Positions 19,401 through 31,334 of a stretch of DNA of 64,000 nucleotides are shown here, piece after piece (the first letter of the stretch is position 1; every line of letters starts with the position of its first letter). The notes under the pieces were generated by a model, which was not told the origin of the DNA, did not search any database, and saw nothing but the letters and a program-made list of their open reading frames with translations. Made by a program: the position numbers and the translations under genes. The stretch is taken from contig VZTJ01000242.1 in the NCBI GenBank assembly GCA_013397795.1, positions 1,073,810 through 1,137,809 of the forward strand. Direction: 5' to 3'. Source of the DNA: Orthonyx spaldingii (taxonomy: Eukaryota > Chordata > Aves > Passeriformes > Orthonychidae).

Positions 19401-22092
19401 AACCAGGGGATTATCAAACATCTTACTAGTCCCATTTCAGTGCATTAAAATATAAAATTCCTAGTGATCCTTTGAAATGAGAGGCCTTTAAACTAATATG
19501 ACATGAAAGGAAACCACTTCTAATATCAACTCTTGATCCCACTTCTGTAGATTCTTCTGCTGTGAAATTCAGTTTTCTCTGTCATTATGCCCTTGTGCCT
19601 TTGCATGAATTGTGCTCTTTGAAATAACTGCCTTATAGTGCCAGAAATGTGTTGTGATACTAAATTAAAACTAGACTTCTGTGTCATTGTAGTTAGTGTC
19701 ATGTGACAGATAAGCACAGGACAAACACTGTTTGCTTTTGTCTAGGTACTGACTTCAGTATAGACAGCTTACCCCTCCCTCGTAAAGACTATCATGACTG
19801 GGCCCTTTTTCATGAAGAGTCACCAAAAAACAACTACAAACTCTTCCACGAAGCAACCATCACCTTATTCAACCACACTGCAACATTTAGCCGCCACTCT
19901 CACCTGCCACTGACCACTCAATACCTTGAGGGTGTAGAGGTCCTGAAGTCATTGAGGTTCATGGTCCCACTGCAGATGAAGAACAGCCTGAGGAAAAAGC
20001 TTGCACCACTGGTGTATGTGCAGTCTGACTGCAACCCCCCTTCTGACCGGGACAGCTATGTGCGTGAGCTGATGTGCCACATAGAAGTAGACTCTTATGG
20101 GGAGTGTTTGCATAACAAAGACCTTCCTCAGCATCTCAGAAATCCAGCTGCCATGGATGATGGGAACTTTTTAAAAATACTGGCACAGTACAAGTTCATT
20201 CTTGCTTTTGAAAATGCTGTTTGTGAAGATTACATCACTGAAAAACTCTGGCGGCCACTGAAGTTGGGAGTGGTGCCAGTGTACTTTGGGTCTCCCAGCA
20301 TTGTAGACTGGCTTCCTAGTAACAAGAGTGCAATCCTGGTATCCAGTTTTTCACACCCTCGGGATCTGGCCCTCTATATCAAAACACTGGATGCAAATGA
20401 TGATGAATATGAGTCCTACCTACAATGGAAACTGAAAGGGGACATTTCCAACCCAAGACTGCTTAGAGCAATGAAGGAACGCAAGTGGGGAGTGCAGGAT
20501 ACCACCCAGGACAATTACATTGACACCTTTGAGTGCATGGTTTGTAACAGAGTGTGGGAAAACATCAGGCGGAAAGAAAAGGTATGTGTGAATTTGTGTT
20601 TGTATCTCAGAGAGGCTTTAAAATGGCACTAGGGCCAGATTTGTCCCAAGAAGTTTGGTTACCAGATTTCTGGCCAGCCGACAGCCACAGTATTCCAGTG
20701 CCATTGGGTCGTGCATCCTCATGTAAACAGGTGTAGGCAGAAGGTGTGGGTGCACAGCCAGAGCACATGTTCCTCATAGTGCTGCAGTGTGCGAGCACAT
20801 GCCATTGACCACTGAGCTGGTGGTCATTCTCAGCCAAAGACTTGAGTTGTTCAGGGTTGTTCATGTTTTCATGCTGCAAAAAGTAGCCTAACTTTTTGAC
20901 CATCTTCAGATGATTTGGAACATTTGGGAACAGGTTGCACAGAAAGGTTGTGAGATCTCTGTCCTTGGACGTGTTTTAAGACTAAACTCAGTTTTGCCCA
21001 TGGCAATTAGATATGATTACACCTGTTTGGAAAAGGAAACTGGACTAGAGATCCCTGTCTTCAGATATGTCTTAAACACTCTGTGACTGTCAGGTTCTGT
21101 ATATATGTGGGTACATTCAAGCCTGTAGTGACAGCATGCCATTGTCTGTGGCCACATTTGGTGGCTAAACACTGAAACAATTTTTAAGCCAGGTTGTGTG
21201 TTTGTGAGAGGCCGTATTTTAGCTGATCACAATGTAAGCAATACATTAAGTGGTCAGCTGGTAGAAGGGAGTTGTAGAAAACTTTCGAAGTTATTAAGGT
21301 GAGCTGAAGTGATGAGAATTACAAACTGGCAAACATCACACTTAACCAGACTTCGCTGTTTGAATCTGGTGCAAATCTGGACATATGTCCTCTCTTTGAG
21401 TTAGGAATGCAACCGTGGAAAGGTATGGAATAGGTTAGATACAGATATTTCTGCCTCATGCTTTTGTGGCTCTCTAGACAATAAAATTATGAAGACCAGT
21501 TTGCTCTCCTGGCCAGATTCATGGCTTGTTTCTTTTCCCTTAGTAAAATAGTCTCAATGTGTGCATATTTAAGATGAAAACAGAATGTAATGATGAAAAT
21601 ATAACTCGTTGCCTTGTAATTTCATTTTGTGTGAGCTGGTGCTGCTCATTTGCAGACAAACCGTATCTGAGACTCAGCACGACTTGTCAGCATGACTGAT
21701 CCTGTCCCAGACACTTAGGGAAGGCCTTCCACAGGGACATGGGTAGAGCCTGCAGCGGGCAGAAAGGCGTAACTAACGTGATTTGACAGTTTACTAATGG
21801 CATAGCACTTTCCTTCTCTGTTTGCCTGGGTCCCTGAATAACCCCTTTTATTTGTCTCCATTGCCAGGGATGGCTGCCCCAGAGGTGGGAGGCTCAGGTT
21901 AATCATCTGAACTGCCCCAAACCAGAGGCATTCTGGTTCTCATCCTCAAACCCTGGCTGGATTTCTCTCCAAAAGATGTGGATACCAAGCTTCGAGCAAT
22001 CCAAGAAAGAAGCCCGGGCACTGAGGCACCTGGTGGAAAGGAACAAGAATTTTACAGCTGAAGAATTTTGGATGCTTGTATTCAAAGAATAA
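13390..22092 (+). CDS. FUT10: FUT10/POFUT3: GT10-family protein O-fucosyltransferase, complete coding sequence in four coding exons
   Basis: Coding exons are 13390-13470, 14177-14462, 19746-20581 and 21868-22092. Phases join exactly (0, 1, 0) to 475 codons, against 479 in human. Residues 1-27 are a short basic cytoplasmic tail and a hydrophobic signal-anchor, so it is a type II membrane protein. The stem and LLWWSPLTGETG (about 81-92) follow. The GT10 donor-site region has FENAVCEDYITEK at about 277-289 and GVVPVYFGSP at about 297-306. The C-terminal exon ends in AEEFWMLVFKE. Once called alpha-1,3-fucosyltransferase 10, it has recently been described as an ER protein O-fucosyltransferase for EMI domains, using GDP-fucose. 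N-glycosylation sequons NKT, NHT and NKS are visible. Its closest paralogue is FUT11; the human match is clearly FUT10. Confidence 0.96.
13471..14176. other. FUT10 intron 2, no other feature
   Basis: Intron between the signal-anchor exon and the stem exon, GT...AG. No repeat recognised. Confidence 0.7.
14177..14462 (+). CDS. FUT10: FUT10 coding exon 2
   Basis: 286 bp from V-I-T-E-L to AFLFY plus one base. The acceptor CTGAAG ends at 14176 and the donor is GTAAGA at 14463. It contains the stem and the conserved LLWWSPLTGETGR and CFFTINKTY segments. Confidence 0.95.
14463..16639. other. FUT10 intron 3, 5' part
   Basis: No repeat recognised apart from the purine/pyrimidine run noted separately. 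Intron 3 continues to 19745 with a CR1 and a solo LTR. Confidence 0.6.
15709..15764. repeat. purine run followed by pyrimidine run in FUT10 intron 3
   Basis: GAGGGAGAGAGAG is followed, after a short spacer, by a CTCTC-rich tract ending CTCTCCCTCTC. The two halves could pair as an imperfect hairpin. Low-complexity DNA. Confidence 0.7.
16640..17141 (+). mobile_element. CR1 LINE 3' fragment in FUT10 intron 3
   Basis: A long CR1 3' portion runs from GTTTGGGGCCCCTCATTTC through GGAGCATGTCCAGAGAAAG, TTTAGCCTGGAGAAAAGG and GGTTGGACTTGATGATCTTG to AATGATTCTGTGAT. It encodes the decayed C-terminal end of CR1 ORF2. Same orientation as FUT10. Confidence 0.93.
17931..18705 (-). mobile_element. solo LTR (ERV) with 5-bp target-site duplication, antisense in FUT10 intron 3
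   Basis: A 775-bp block bounded by TG...CA (TGTTATGACC at the left, ...GCCACA at the right) is flanked by direct GATGG repeats at 17926-17930 and 18706-18710. On the minus strand it has a TATATAAG box (18318-18326) and an AATAAA signal (complement at 18040-18045) in LTR order. No gag, pol or env coding is attached, so it is a solo LTR. A 5-bp duplication is typical of ERVL-like elements. The minus-strand open frames inside it are not taken as genes. Confidence 0.82.
18711..19745. other. FUT10 intron 3, 3' part, no feature seen
   Basis: Unremarkable AT-rich intron sequence ending in the TTTTGTCTAG acceptor. Confidence 0.6.
19746..20581 (+). CDS. FUT10: FUT10 coding exon 3 (main catalytic exon)
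   Basis: 836 bp from TDFSIDSLPLPRK to ENIRRKEK. It is preceded by TTTTGTCTAG and followed by GTATGTGTG. It holds most of the GT10 catalytic domain. If the donor is not used, the frame continues for 17 codons to a stop ending at 20632. Confidence 0.97.
20582..21867. other. FUT10 intron 4 (last), no repeat seen
   Basis: GT...AG intron before the terminal exon. Nothing recognised other than the possible 51-bp read-through coding extension at its start. Confidence 0.7.
21868..22092 (+). CDS. FUT10: FUT10 terminal coding exon
   Basis: 225 bp (74 codons plus TAA), preceded by CCATTGCCAG. It encodes LPQRWEAQVNHLNCPKPEAF, then SFEQSKKEARALRHLVE and EEFWMLVFKE. It is too short and repeat-free to stand out as a long frame, but it matches the FUT10 C-terminus in order. 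Confidence 0.95.
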   Translation, partial: GWLPQRWEAQVNHLNCPKPEAFWFSSSNPGWISLQKMWIPSFEQSKKEARALRHLVERNKNFTAEEFWMLVFKE

Positions 22093-22915
22093 ACACAACG
22101 ATCTGTAAAACAGAGTGAGCTCCTCAGAGAAGTTCTGTGGAGTTTTCTTTTCTAGGTGACCTTATCATTTCGGATTAGTAGTCATGGGAAGTACACCCGT
22201 AAAACTGAATTTAGTTTGTTCAGTGCTCAAGGGGCACTGAGAAATACTAAACAATAAAATCATTCTGCCAGGTAATATATGCACATATATATGCATATAT
22301 TTATATTTAGAGTGATTTATATTAATTATCATTTGTTCAAATGTTTGAACATTAAGACCCTGGTTGTCAGGGTTCTCAAAGCTCAGATTTAAGCACACAG
22401 CTAATTACCCTGAAGCAGATGGCTCTCTCTCCATCTTTAGACACATACCTTGTTTTCAAGACCTCTTTTTGCCCAGTGAAGGACCCTCCTTTGTTCCACT
22501 GATAGCCACAAGGTGCAGAGCAGCTGACACTATTGCAGTGCTGCTTTGGAGGTATACTAAAAACTTGGGACTGCGTCCCTGGCTAGCTGTTTATTATCAA
22601 TTTTCCTGGCATCAGCAGATTTAGCAGGGACTTGGCGGGCTTTGTGTCCTGACACTGAGTGCCAATGTAAAGTACATTAGCCGTTGGCACGAGGAAGCAC
22701 CATCTGTTGGTGTCCAGGGACAGACTGAATGAAAAACGTGCTGGCTCAGATTTACCCACCCTCTTTTGCTAAAAATAAGCAGAGCACATGAATATCTCTG
22801 CTCCCCAGAAATAGGGTTGGCTTCGATCTGACTTGTCTTCTTGCCTTTCTGATGATGTATTTGTATTCTGATGGTAGTATTTGTATTATGAATAAACATG
22901 AAATTATATTATTAA
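22093..22915 (+). other. FUT10: FUT10 3'UTR with candidate poly(A) signals
   Basis: AATAAA occurs at 22088-22093 (overlapping the stop), 22253-22258 and 22891-22896. The second or third is the most likely cleavage signal. A TA-rich run lies at about 22265-22310. Confidence 0.5.
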
Positions 22916-25400
22916 AAGGTCAGGGATAATACAGAGTCCATTGGTGCTGAAATCTTCAGTAGGCCCAAGGAGAAGTAGGCAAACAACCTTCCTGTTTTAA
23001 CACACAAAACCTCAAATTACTTAATTTGACAAAGAATAAAACTTGGTGATCTTAGTCATCACTTTCCAAAGGACACACCTTTGCCTGGTATTTAGACTGC
23101 TGCAGTTTTCTTCCCAAGTTCTTTCAACCTCAGTCTGTGGAGGAGTCAACTTCCACAGGATCGGCAAAATGGCACTAACTGTGTGGAGCCATTCAGATGA
23201 GGCACAGTCATTCATACACATGCCCACATATGATGACACAGACAAATGGAACTACTAATACAGGGTTCTTCACATTGCTGGAAAGGCAGATTTTCACCTG
23301 TGTGCTAATTTTCACGCAATTGTTCCTTGCACCAGGCTATTTTAAAATTTCTGTCAAACACCTGGCTGTTTTATGAAGGGGTAGCCACATAATGGCAATG
23401 GGGAAGGATGTGAATAACATTTACACCAAGAAATTCAGCTACAAAATTTACTTACCTTGGAAAAGTTTCCTCACCAGAAATTTCTTTGATGAGTAGCTGG
23501 TGAATTTTTTATTACTTTTATATCTCTCAAAGGAAAGATGAGTTTTGTGGCCATGAACAATAAAGTGTAGGTTATTAGTATCAGTCATTGTTTCTATGAG
23601 AATATATTTAGTTTTGATCAAGCAAAATATTCCCACTGAAATTTCTCACCACTACTGTTTTACCAGTGTGACACACAGCATCTGTTGGGCATATCGTAAA
23701 TAATTTCCCCAGTGGTTTGCAGTGCAAATGATGACTAGGCTCCACGAATTAATCTCTTCAGGAAAGTGACATTAACACTGAACTTACAGGTTGCTCTACA
23801 TCAGGACTGAAAGCTGGACATAAACCCCAAAACGATTGCAAAGGAACTGCTGAATGCCCATCTGTTGGCATGAATCTCTGCTTCACCTCCCATGATGATA
23901 AAGAGAAGCACTAACTACTTGTTGTTGTTATTGCTGTAGCTTTTGTTTGGTTTTTTGTTTGTTTGTTGGGTTTTTTTTTTTTTGAAGTTCTCCTGTCTCC
24001 TTTGCTGAAAATCTCAAGCCATGTTGTTTAAAGACCTCAGGAACTGCATAACTGCTTTTTTTTTCTTTGTTTTCATGGTATAATATGTCAGAACCTGAGT
24101 ATCTGGAGCAGTTTGGTAGATAGATATTATCCAAAGATATAAGACACATTTATCTCAGTTTTTTAGTGTTTTATTATCTTTCATTTTAATTTGGGGGAGT
24201 GTGAGGGACAGCAGGACTGAAGTAACTGGTTTGTGACCGATATTCTGAATTACAAGTAGTTGGTAGCCTGTGTTTCAGAAGAGGTAACATGTTCGTCCAC
24301 TGCTATACACAGTAGAAAGGTGAGTCTTCAGAGCAGTTGCCTACAGATGTACTGTGGTTTAACTGTCAGTCCTCTCACAGTGCATTCTTTTTACAGGATA
24401 GACTCTTGGGTCCCATAAGCTAATAAACAGCAACCTCCATTTGGCCTCTTCATTTTTTAATCACCTTCCAGAATCTTTTTTTTCCTGTGCTGGGTGGAGG
24501 GTTTGTGAACATCACTATGAGAGATTTATGGCAAGAATTTGTGCAGGCTAATCAAGTGTAAGAAAGACTGACCATTGTGAATTCTAGGTTGATCTCTCCC
24601 CCTATTGCTCTGAGAAGGAATAAGCAGAAATTTTTTTTTTAGTAGATTTGCTAGCCTTTCTGCCATGTTTTTTGGCCTTTCTGCCATAGAATTACAGATT
24701 TGTAATTCTAGCCAACAGAGGGATCCAGTTTGTTTGACAGAGACAGATGATACAGTCCTTTCTTTTTTTTGGTTTCTTTTTGCCTTAGAAAGACAATAGC
24801 AGAACAGTTGAGAGAACTGTTCTTCCAACAACAAGAGCTGATTCTGGATGAATGAGTGCATGCTTCCCAACTTCTTACACAGTGGTAACAATCTGTCCTG
24901 ATTTCCTCTGGTGTGGCATATAACAAACAAAGACAGTTTCTACTGGGCTTGCATTTATTCCACTGAACCCATACCCATCAGCTACCCTGGAGTCACAAAT
25001 ATTTGTGGCCTCTGAGCCTGCAGTGCATTTGAAGTACAAAACTTCAAGAACAGAGTGCCCCTTCAGAAGATGCCTGTGTTCAGCTTGGAGGTGTCTCAGA
25101 AATCTGCAGCATCTCCCCGGTGGGACTGGGAAAGCCTGGGGAAAGAGGTGACCCGGACATCAGCCTTTGAAATGGCCCTTCTCCCTGAGGAAAATTAGGA
25201 CAGGGGTACAGACAATTGGGAGTCAAGATTGCTTTTAAACTTTCTGCTACTCTCTTGTCCTCTCTATGTCCAGCCTCTGCCTTCTACCACCTCCCTTTGA
25301 TATACCTGTACCTGCTGTCCTCCGTGATAGCTGATTGTGTAGGGAAAAACCAAGTTTTTTCACTGCAAACATTTGCTCCCATTTTCCACTTCATTTTTAT
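22916..25400. other. intergenic, no gene seen
   Basis: AT-rich with homopolymer T runs and a (GTTT)-rich tract at about 23945-23985. No coding similarity. Confidence 0.6.
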
Positions 25401-25425
25401 TGTGTGAGAGGCCTGAGCTGCCAAC

Positions 25426-26148
25426 TTGTCTTTCTTGGGTTATTGCTGCCCGTGCTTGAGGCAAGCTCTGTGTTGGTGCAGTGACTATCTGGAATCAGAC
25501 TGCAGGGAACCAGCTAAGGTGAGCATGAGAAGGAGCTGGGAGACACCTCACATGGGGCCTCTCTTGTCACCTTTTCAGGTCCCAAGTCCCTCTCTGGGCT
25601 GTGCAGTGCCATGCCTGTGCTTGTTCCCAGTTCTTGTGTCTCAATCTTCATCTGTTTCATCCCCATGGACCTGCTGGGTGATTGCTGGGCTATCACTGAC
25701 TCTGCCCTCCACCACACCCCTGCCCTGTGTGTCCTGCCTGTGGTGCAGCATCCCCTGCACCCCAATGGAGATACTGCACATTCAGCTCTACTCCCAGTGG
25801 ATTTTTTTGTGCACCAGTCTGGGGCCCTTCCAGAAGCTGCTGGTGGTGAAACTCCCTCAGAACACCTGGTTGTGCCATTGTGAAGCTTCCTCCAAATTCA
25901 TGAGTTGCTTCACCTCTTGGTTGTCCACAGCTGATGCCCCTATGCCATCCCTTGTGTTTTGCACCCCCTGGCCATTATCCATGACTCCTTCTCAGTGCCC
26001 TGTCTCAGAGTGCAGCTGGGCAGAGTGCAGGGTGCAGCTGGGCTGTCCATTGCCTACATTGCTCTGCCTCCTCCCTGCCTTCCTGCTGCACTCCAGTGAT
26101 GGGGCTCTTCTGCCACATTGCTTTGATCCCAGGTGTGCACAGAATTGA
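25426..26148 (+). pseudogene. probable decayed leucine-rich-repeat protein pseudogene
   Basis: One frame is open for 240 codons. Near its start is a Cys cluster (CLRQALCWC...SDC) resembling an LRR N-cap. Near 25825-25970 is a stretch like an LRR C-cap: LGPFQKLLVVKLPQ, then N-T-W-L-C-H-C, then an F-x-S-W-L helix, then V-F-C. Between the caps, LRR-like spacing (MDLLGD...ITDSALHHTPAL...LPVVQHPL) appears only in another frame (25611-25795). That would need at least two frameshifts, so I call a pseudogene. Family and parent gene are not identified. No intact signal peptide or start context is convincing. Chance similarity in a T/C-rich region is possible. Confidence 0.38.
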
Positions 26149-27490
26149 GGTTTAAAATTACTTTCCTCCTCTGAGCTCTGGTCACCTGCTCTGCTTTTCC
26201 CATATTGGTTCATTTTTGCATATTTGTTTGCTCTTCAGAAATCTCCCTAACACTGACACTAGCCAACACTTTGGAAGGGCCTGGTGGGGTAGAGGTGTTA
26301 ACACAGCAGATCATCTGAGATTGCTGTGCTCCAAATACATTGAAGGCACAATGGAATATTTGCCCTAGAAAATGAACAGCAAGCTGAAGACTGAGAAAGT
26401 GATAAAAAACCATAACGCCTTTAACTGTGCTCATTTCAGTGCAAGACAAACGTCGATCCTGTGCTGTGGGTGCACAACTGTGCATTGTGGTCTTCAGAGG
26501 TCAGATCCTAGCTTTCCTCCCTCATGCAGCATTTACAGAGAAACAAAGCCAAATGCTTGTTTGTGGCAGGCATTAAAGAAAAGCAAAGATCTCGATGCTG
26601 GTAGTGCACATTTGCAGAGCACGTGACACTCTGTTTTGTCAGCAGCACAGCGTTAGCCTGACATGAAATACAATGAGGGTGGCTGTGTGCTTCTGTAGAA
26701 AAGTGTGTCGCTGCTGTGTATGCATGAGGTGGCGGTGGGGAGATCTCATATGACTGACTCTGTAGTGCCATGCTGCACAGCTCTGTGGGGACTGTTCACA
26801 AACCAGACTGGGGTTAAAGCCAGGCTCTCTTTGTAAATAATGCAAAGAGAGAGCTCATGAATTACCCTTCTCAGGTGCACTTTCTGCAGAGCACAAGGCA
26901 TGGAAGGCTAGGTAGTGTGGGGTGGTATGCACATATACTGCTCTGTCCTGCTGGCTGACATTCCCCCTAAGTTTTTTTTAAACCACTGTTATTGAAGCCT
27001 CATGTGCAGACCTTGTTTTTAGTTAGTCTTCTAAACTCAAGATTAATGAATTAATTATTAAAAACCTACAGCCATTTGCTGATCTCTTTTACTCTCTGGC
27101 CTTGGAAGAAGATAGGGTGTAGAGATGTTATTTAGCCAATGATCAATCAAATGTCTTGAAATCAATCTTGTTTAATATACTTACATGTATTCTGCAGGAA
27201 AAAACTGACCTGAAGATTGCTTAAGGTTGTAAAGCAAAGCAGAATGAAAAACATTTGTGTAACTGGTCTTTTTAAGCCCAGGATTTTTCCCTGCAAAATT
27301 AAGTTGAGGCACCATCAAGTCCATGAAACCCAATTCATTTTGCTTTGCCAATTCCATACCAAAACTAAACACACACACCAAGTTAGTTACCTTCTCCTTC
27401 AACTTCCTTTCATTTGCTGTCCATCCTGAACCTGGAGAGAGGTAAGAGGCTGGGAAAAACACAATCAAAAGACACTTAGGCAGAAATTTA
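26149..27490. other. intergenic, no gene seen
   Basis: No recognised repeat or coding segment. Confidence 0.55.
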
Positions 27491-27491
27491 T

Positions 27492-27603
27492 CCTTCAGCC
27501 CAGGTGAAGGGCAGGAGTGTGGGAAGAGGCTGCATGTTCCTTTCTCACCTTCAGCCCAGGTGAAGGGCAGGAGTGTGGGAAGAGGCTGCATGTTCCTTTC
27601 TCA
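27492..27603. repeat. perfect 56-bp tandem duplication
   Basis: Two identical adjacent 56-bp copies (27492-27547 and 27548-27603) start CCTTCAGCCCAGGTGAAGGG. The flanks differ on both sides, so the unit is exactly two copies. Confidence 0.95.
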
Positions 27604-28834
27604 TGGTTTTTAACAGAGAACAATCTTTCTGGGCACTGGGTCTCCTGGGCATGCAGAAATGTGGTTGCATGGCTCCCTGGCCTGGGAGGAGTGAGTGGGG
27701 CAGTCGGCTCAGAGCCCTAAAATATGTTGCATACAGCATGTCTGGGGAGGCCTAAGGAAAGCCATTTGTGTTTGACGAATTTTGCTGCAACCTCCAGGAC
27801 AGCTTGTGAGCTTTGTCAGTCTCCTTTTCAATGCTGTATGTTGTCAGCAAAGAAACCATCTCCTTCTGGCCCACCAGCATGTGTCTGCTGGGTGGTGGGG
27901 TGTCCTCAGGCCTCCAGTGGATACTAGCTGTGGCAGTCCTTGGCTCAGACCTGGATCTGAAGCAGCTTGAGATGCAGCAGCTGGAGAGACATTGCATTAG
28001 TTATTACTGGTTCAGGATGATAAGACTTGGAAGGTAATTGTATGTTTTTTCCCTTTTGTTAGTAACCTTTCTAAATATTTTGCTGTGCACATTTTTCTGT
28101 TCTGGCTATTTATTTAGCCTGAGTAGGCCTCAGAAGACCTTTTTTATTATATGGATGAGAAATAAATGTTCTTGTACTGGACTCCAGTAAGTGACATTCA
28201 TATGTTGAGAAAGACACTGTGCAAACTGTATGCAAAAACTGTGATGAAACCAAGAGTCTTGGCAGTCATAGGCTTGTTATAGATTTGTTATCCCCAGAAC
28301 CATGTGCGCCTTTAGTAACTATGCCACAAAACTCTCACTTTGCATAAATTGAACTTTCTGTGGGATGTAAATTATTAATGCACTAAAATGTGCTGCTAAC
28401 AGTTGTTTGCATTTGAAGCTATTACTCCCTGTTCCTGACATATACATTTGGTTGTTTACCATTTTCCCAGAGTCAGCAAAAATACATCCTTTCTCTCCAT
28501 GCCATGTGTTCTGTGCAAAGACCGCAGAAACCCAAGATGATTAATTCCGGGGGTGAGAGCAGTGCACACAAAAACCCGGTAATAATGGAATTAGATTTAG
28601 ACTCTGGGCCCCTTCATTGCCCCAAAATACTTAATCTTGGAATTAAAGAAAAAATTTTCTCCTGTCTGAGAGGTCAGAATTGGACTGCGTGGTCTGACGG
28701 ATAAAATCAAAGCCCACTGTCAAAACGTGACCAGGAATCCAGGTAGTAGGCAGTGACCACAGAGACATCTTGACTGTCACTGTTGGTTGTGAATCACTCA
28801 GAGGGTAGTGTGACAGAGGGACTGCACCACTTTT
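27604..28834. other. intergenic, no gene seen
   Basis: No recognised repeat or coding similarity. Confidence 0.55.
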
Positions 28835-29088
28835 ACAGAATCGCAGAACCAGTAAGTTGAAAAAAAGATCTCTGAGTTCATAAAGTCCGACCTATGACGG
28901 AACACCACCTTGTCAACCAGACCATGGCACCAAGTGCCACATCCAATCTTTCCTTAAACATCTCCAGGGATGGCAACTCCACCACCTCCCTGGGCAGCCC
29001 ATTCTAATATATATTCACCCTTCCTGTGAAGTGATTCTGCCTAATGTTCAGCCTGAATCTCTTCTGGTGCAGCTTGAGGTTGTGTCTT
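28835..29088 (-). mobile_element. CR1 LINE 3' fragment
   Basis: Reverse-complement CR1 3' end: ACAGAATCGCAGAACC, CCACCTTGTCAACCAGACCA, CTTAAACATCTCCAGGGATG, ACCACCTCCCTGGGCAGCCC and CTGGTGCAGCTTGAGG. Confidence 0.92.
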
Positions 29089-31299
29089 CAAACCCTAGTT
29101 TGGTTGAACATCCTTGCAGCAGTTTCAAATGAATCTCTGCCACAGAGAATCTGGTCCCAGACCCTTGAGGCGCTGAGGCACGGGGATCAGGTGTGCAAGA
29201 CAGCTTTCCTGGGATCATTGTCACTGAGGGAGGGTTCCCCTCCATTCTCAGTAGTGCTTCTTGGTTGCTGGGCTCCACTCTTTAAAAGTAGGAAGCGAAG
29301 GCTTGAAATATCACCCAGGGCAGCCAGGACAGGGCCAAAAGAAGGGAGTCTCTTCCCCCTTCCTGTGGAACATTTTAATTGATAGCCCCCACTACAGGCC
29401 CCTCCTCAGACTCCTGCAGAAGACCAATATGTTCAAAAGGGCACTACTTCTTGTGAATAGGAAATGCCATTATATAGCTGACCTAAACCTAATTTTAGGG
29501 TGTGAAGGAAGCAAACAGATGCAAGCAATTTAGAACAAAACCTCACCTTTTTGAGGCTTGCCCAGCTCAGAGATGATGGAAGATGATGTCTACACGATTT
29601 GCTATTAATTGGGTTTTAAAGAACCCTTTTTAAAGAGAACGATTGGACTTTCCCTGCTGCTGTAGGAAGAACTCTCAAAACTCACCAAGCATGGTGGAAA
29701 TTGCTGCTACCCTACCCCCACACTGAGTGGGAGGCTGTATACACACTAGCCTCACTGCTGTATGTAGTGTTACTTTATTCACACAAATACACAACCCAGT
29801 TTTGCTGTTGTCACCCAAGTTGTATCAGCTGTTCTAGGATTACGAATCAAAGCTGATTAAAGCTTCATCCAAAATCAAATTTTTCCAATAACCTGGTGAC
29901 AGAGAACCAACCATGAGGGAAACATGAGCCACTGGATCTTCTTTATACTGTTAGGGCATTGCAAAGGGGCTTATACTAAGCGTAATGTAATGTAATCCTA
30001 CTCAGGAGTTGCTGTACGTCATCAGAGGAGCATAAACCTAAATCCAGGGTGAGGACTTAACACTCAAAACACCGGCCCATAGCGTGGGAGCTGGTGAGAG
30101 CACAGGGCACAGAAGACTGTAGATAATGCATATATTGGGTGGCATTGTGGGAGAATGGTGGTGACTACAGAGCCAACCAGTCTTGTCAGGCGGGGTTACT
30201 GGGGTGTATCTATGACCATATGCTGCAGCTGTTACAGCATCCCCTTTCCCATCTGCTCAAAAGTCATGCCTCCTACCTGACGTCAGGGCTCTAGAGCAAA
30301 ACCTTAGTTTTCTGGGCCAGAAACCAGCTCAAGAATTGCTGATGAGCACTACAGCAGCAGCAGCAGCAGTGATTTGGGTGCTATAGAAAGCTACAAGGCT
30401 ATAGAAATGCTTCTACATGTGGAGAATCAAATACAGCTCTAAAGCCAAAGTGTGTGTGTATGTGGCTCCTTGTCTTTTCAGCCTTCTAGGCTGTATTTTG
30501 CCTTTGAAGTCCACTCCAGCATCAATGGAGAGCAGCCAGAGGCTGTACTGTGCCTACTCTATACCTCTTCACAAGCTACTATTTGAAAATACTCATACCT
30601 GTACTCTGGGCAAAAGCTATCAGAAAGATGTTTGTCACTTCTATGGAGGAGGTCAGCTTCCTGATGGCTTTTTCTCTTCCCATGACCAAATGCACTGCTA
30701 AGGTGCCAGAGAACATTATCCTTGTCAGCATTTCTTTCCAGGCTCTTTGCTGACTCAGACAGTTGTCCTGCTGAAGTATCCTGTGTTAGGAATGCCTTTT
30801 GAAAAGAGGCTAACTAATTCAACACCTGAAATGGAATCATCTGAATACTCTGCCGCTTTAAAAGTCCAGTTTTGAGAAACTGACTTCTTCTATAAGGAGA
30901 CCAAACACTAGAATTTACCTGCACATATGTCGCCTGATGTGTCCTGCTGTCCTCAGAGGAAGCCCTGAGATCGGCCCTGACGTGGGCTGGATGGCAATTG
31001 TAGTGCGTGAAGGGTATCCCGGAAGGATGGCCTAATCTGGGGAGATGGGAGGGGGTCTGTCCTTCAGTCTGCCACAGGTACGAGGGACAGCTGTGGGTAC
31101 CCAAAATGCTGTACTGTGTATCAACATCCCAATGTCCCAGATGGCAGCATGACTGACTGTAAAGTTGTCCCAGTCATGCAGTAGCAGATGGGGCAAGATA
31201 ACCTTGAGAGATGACGGGACTGACTCAGCCCTGCGGATGCATTTCACGGTCAATACATCCTGTGTCGATTAGCCTGAATTCACATCCATGATGCCTCAG
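29089..31299. other. intergenic, no gene seen
   Basis: It contains a short (CAG)6 run at 30352-30369. No gene recognised. Confidence 0.55.
30352..30369. repeat. (CAG)6 microsatellite
   Basis: Six perfect CAG units. The surrounding frame is not coding by any similarity I can see. Confidence 0.9.
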
Positions 31300-31334
31300 C
31301 CAACCGCATCCTCAGAATCAATATCAATATTTAA

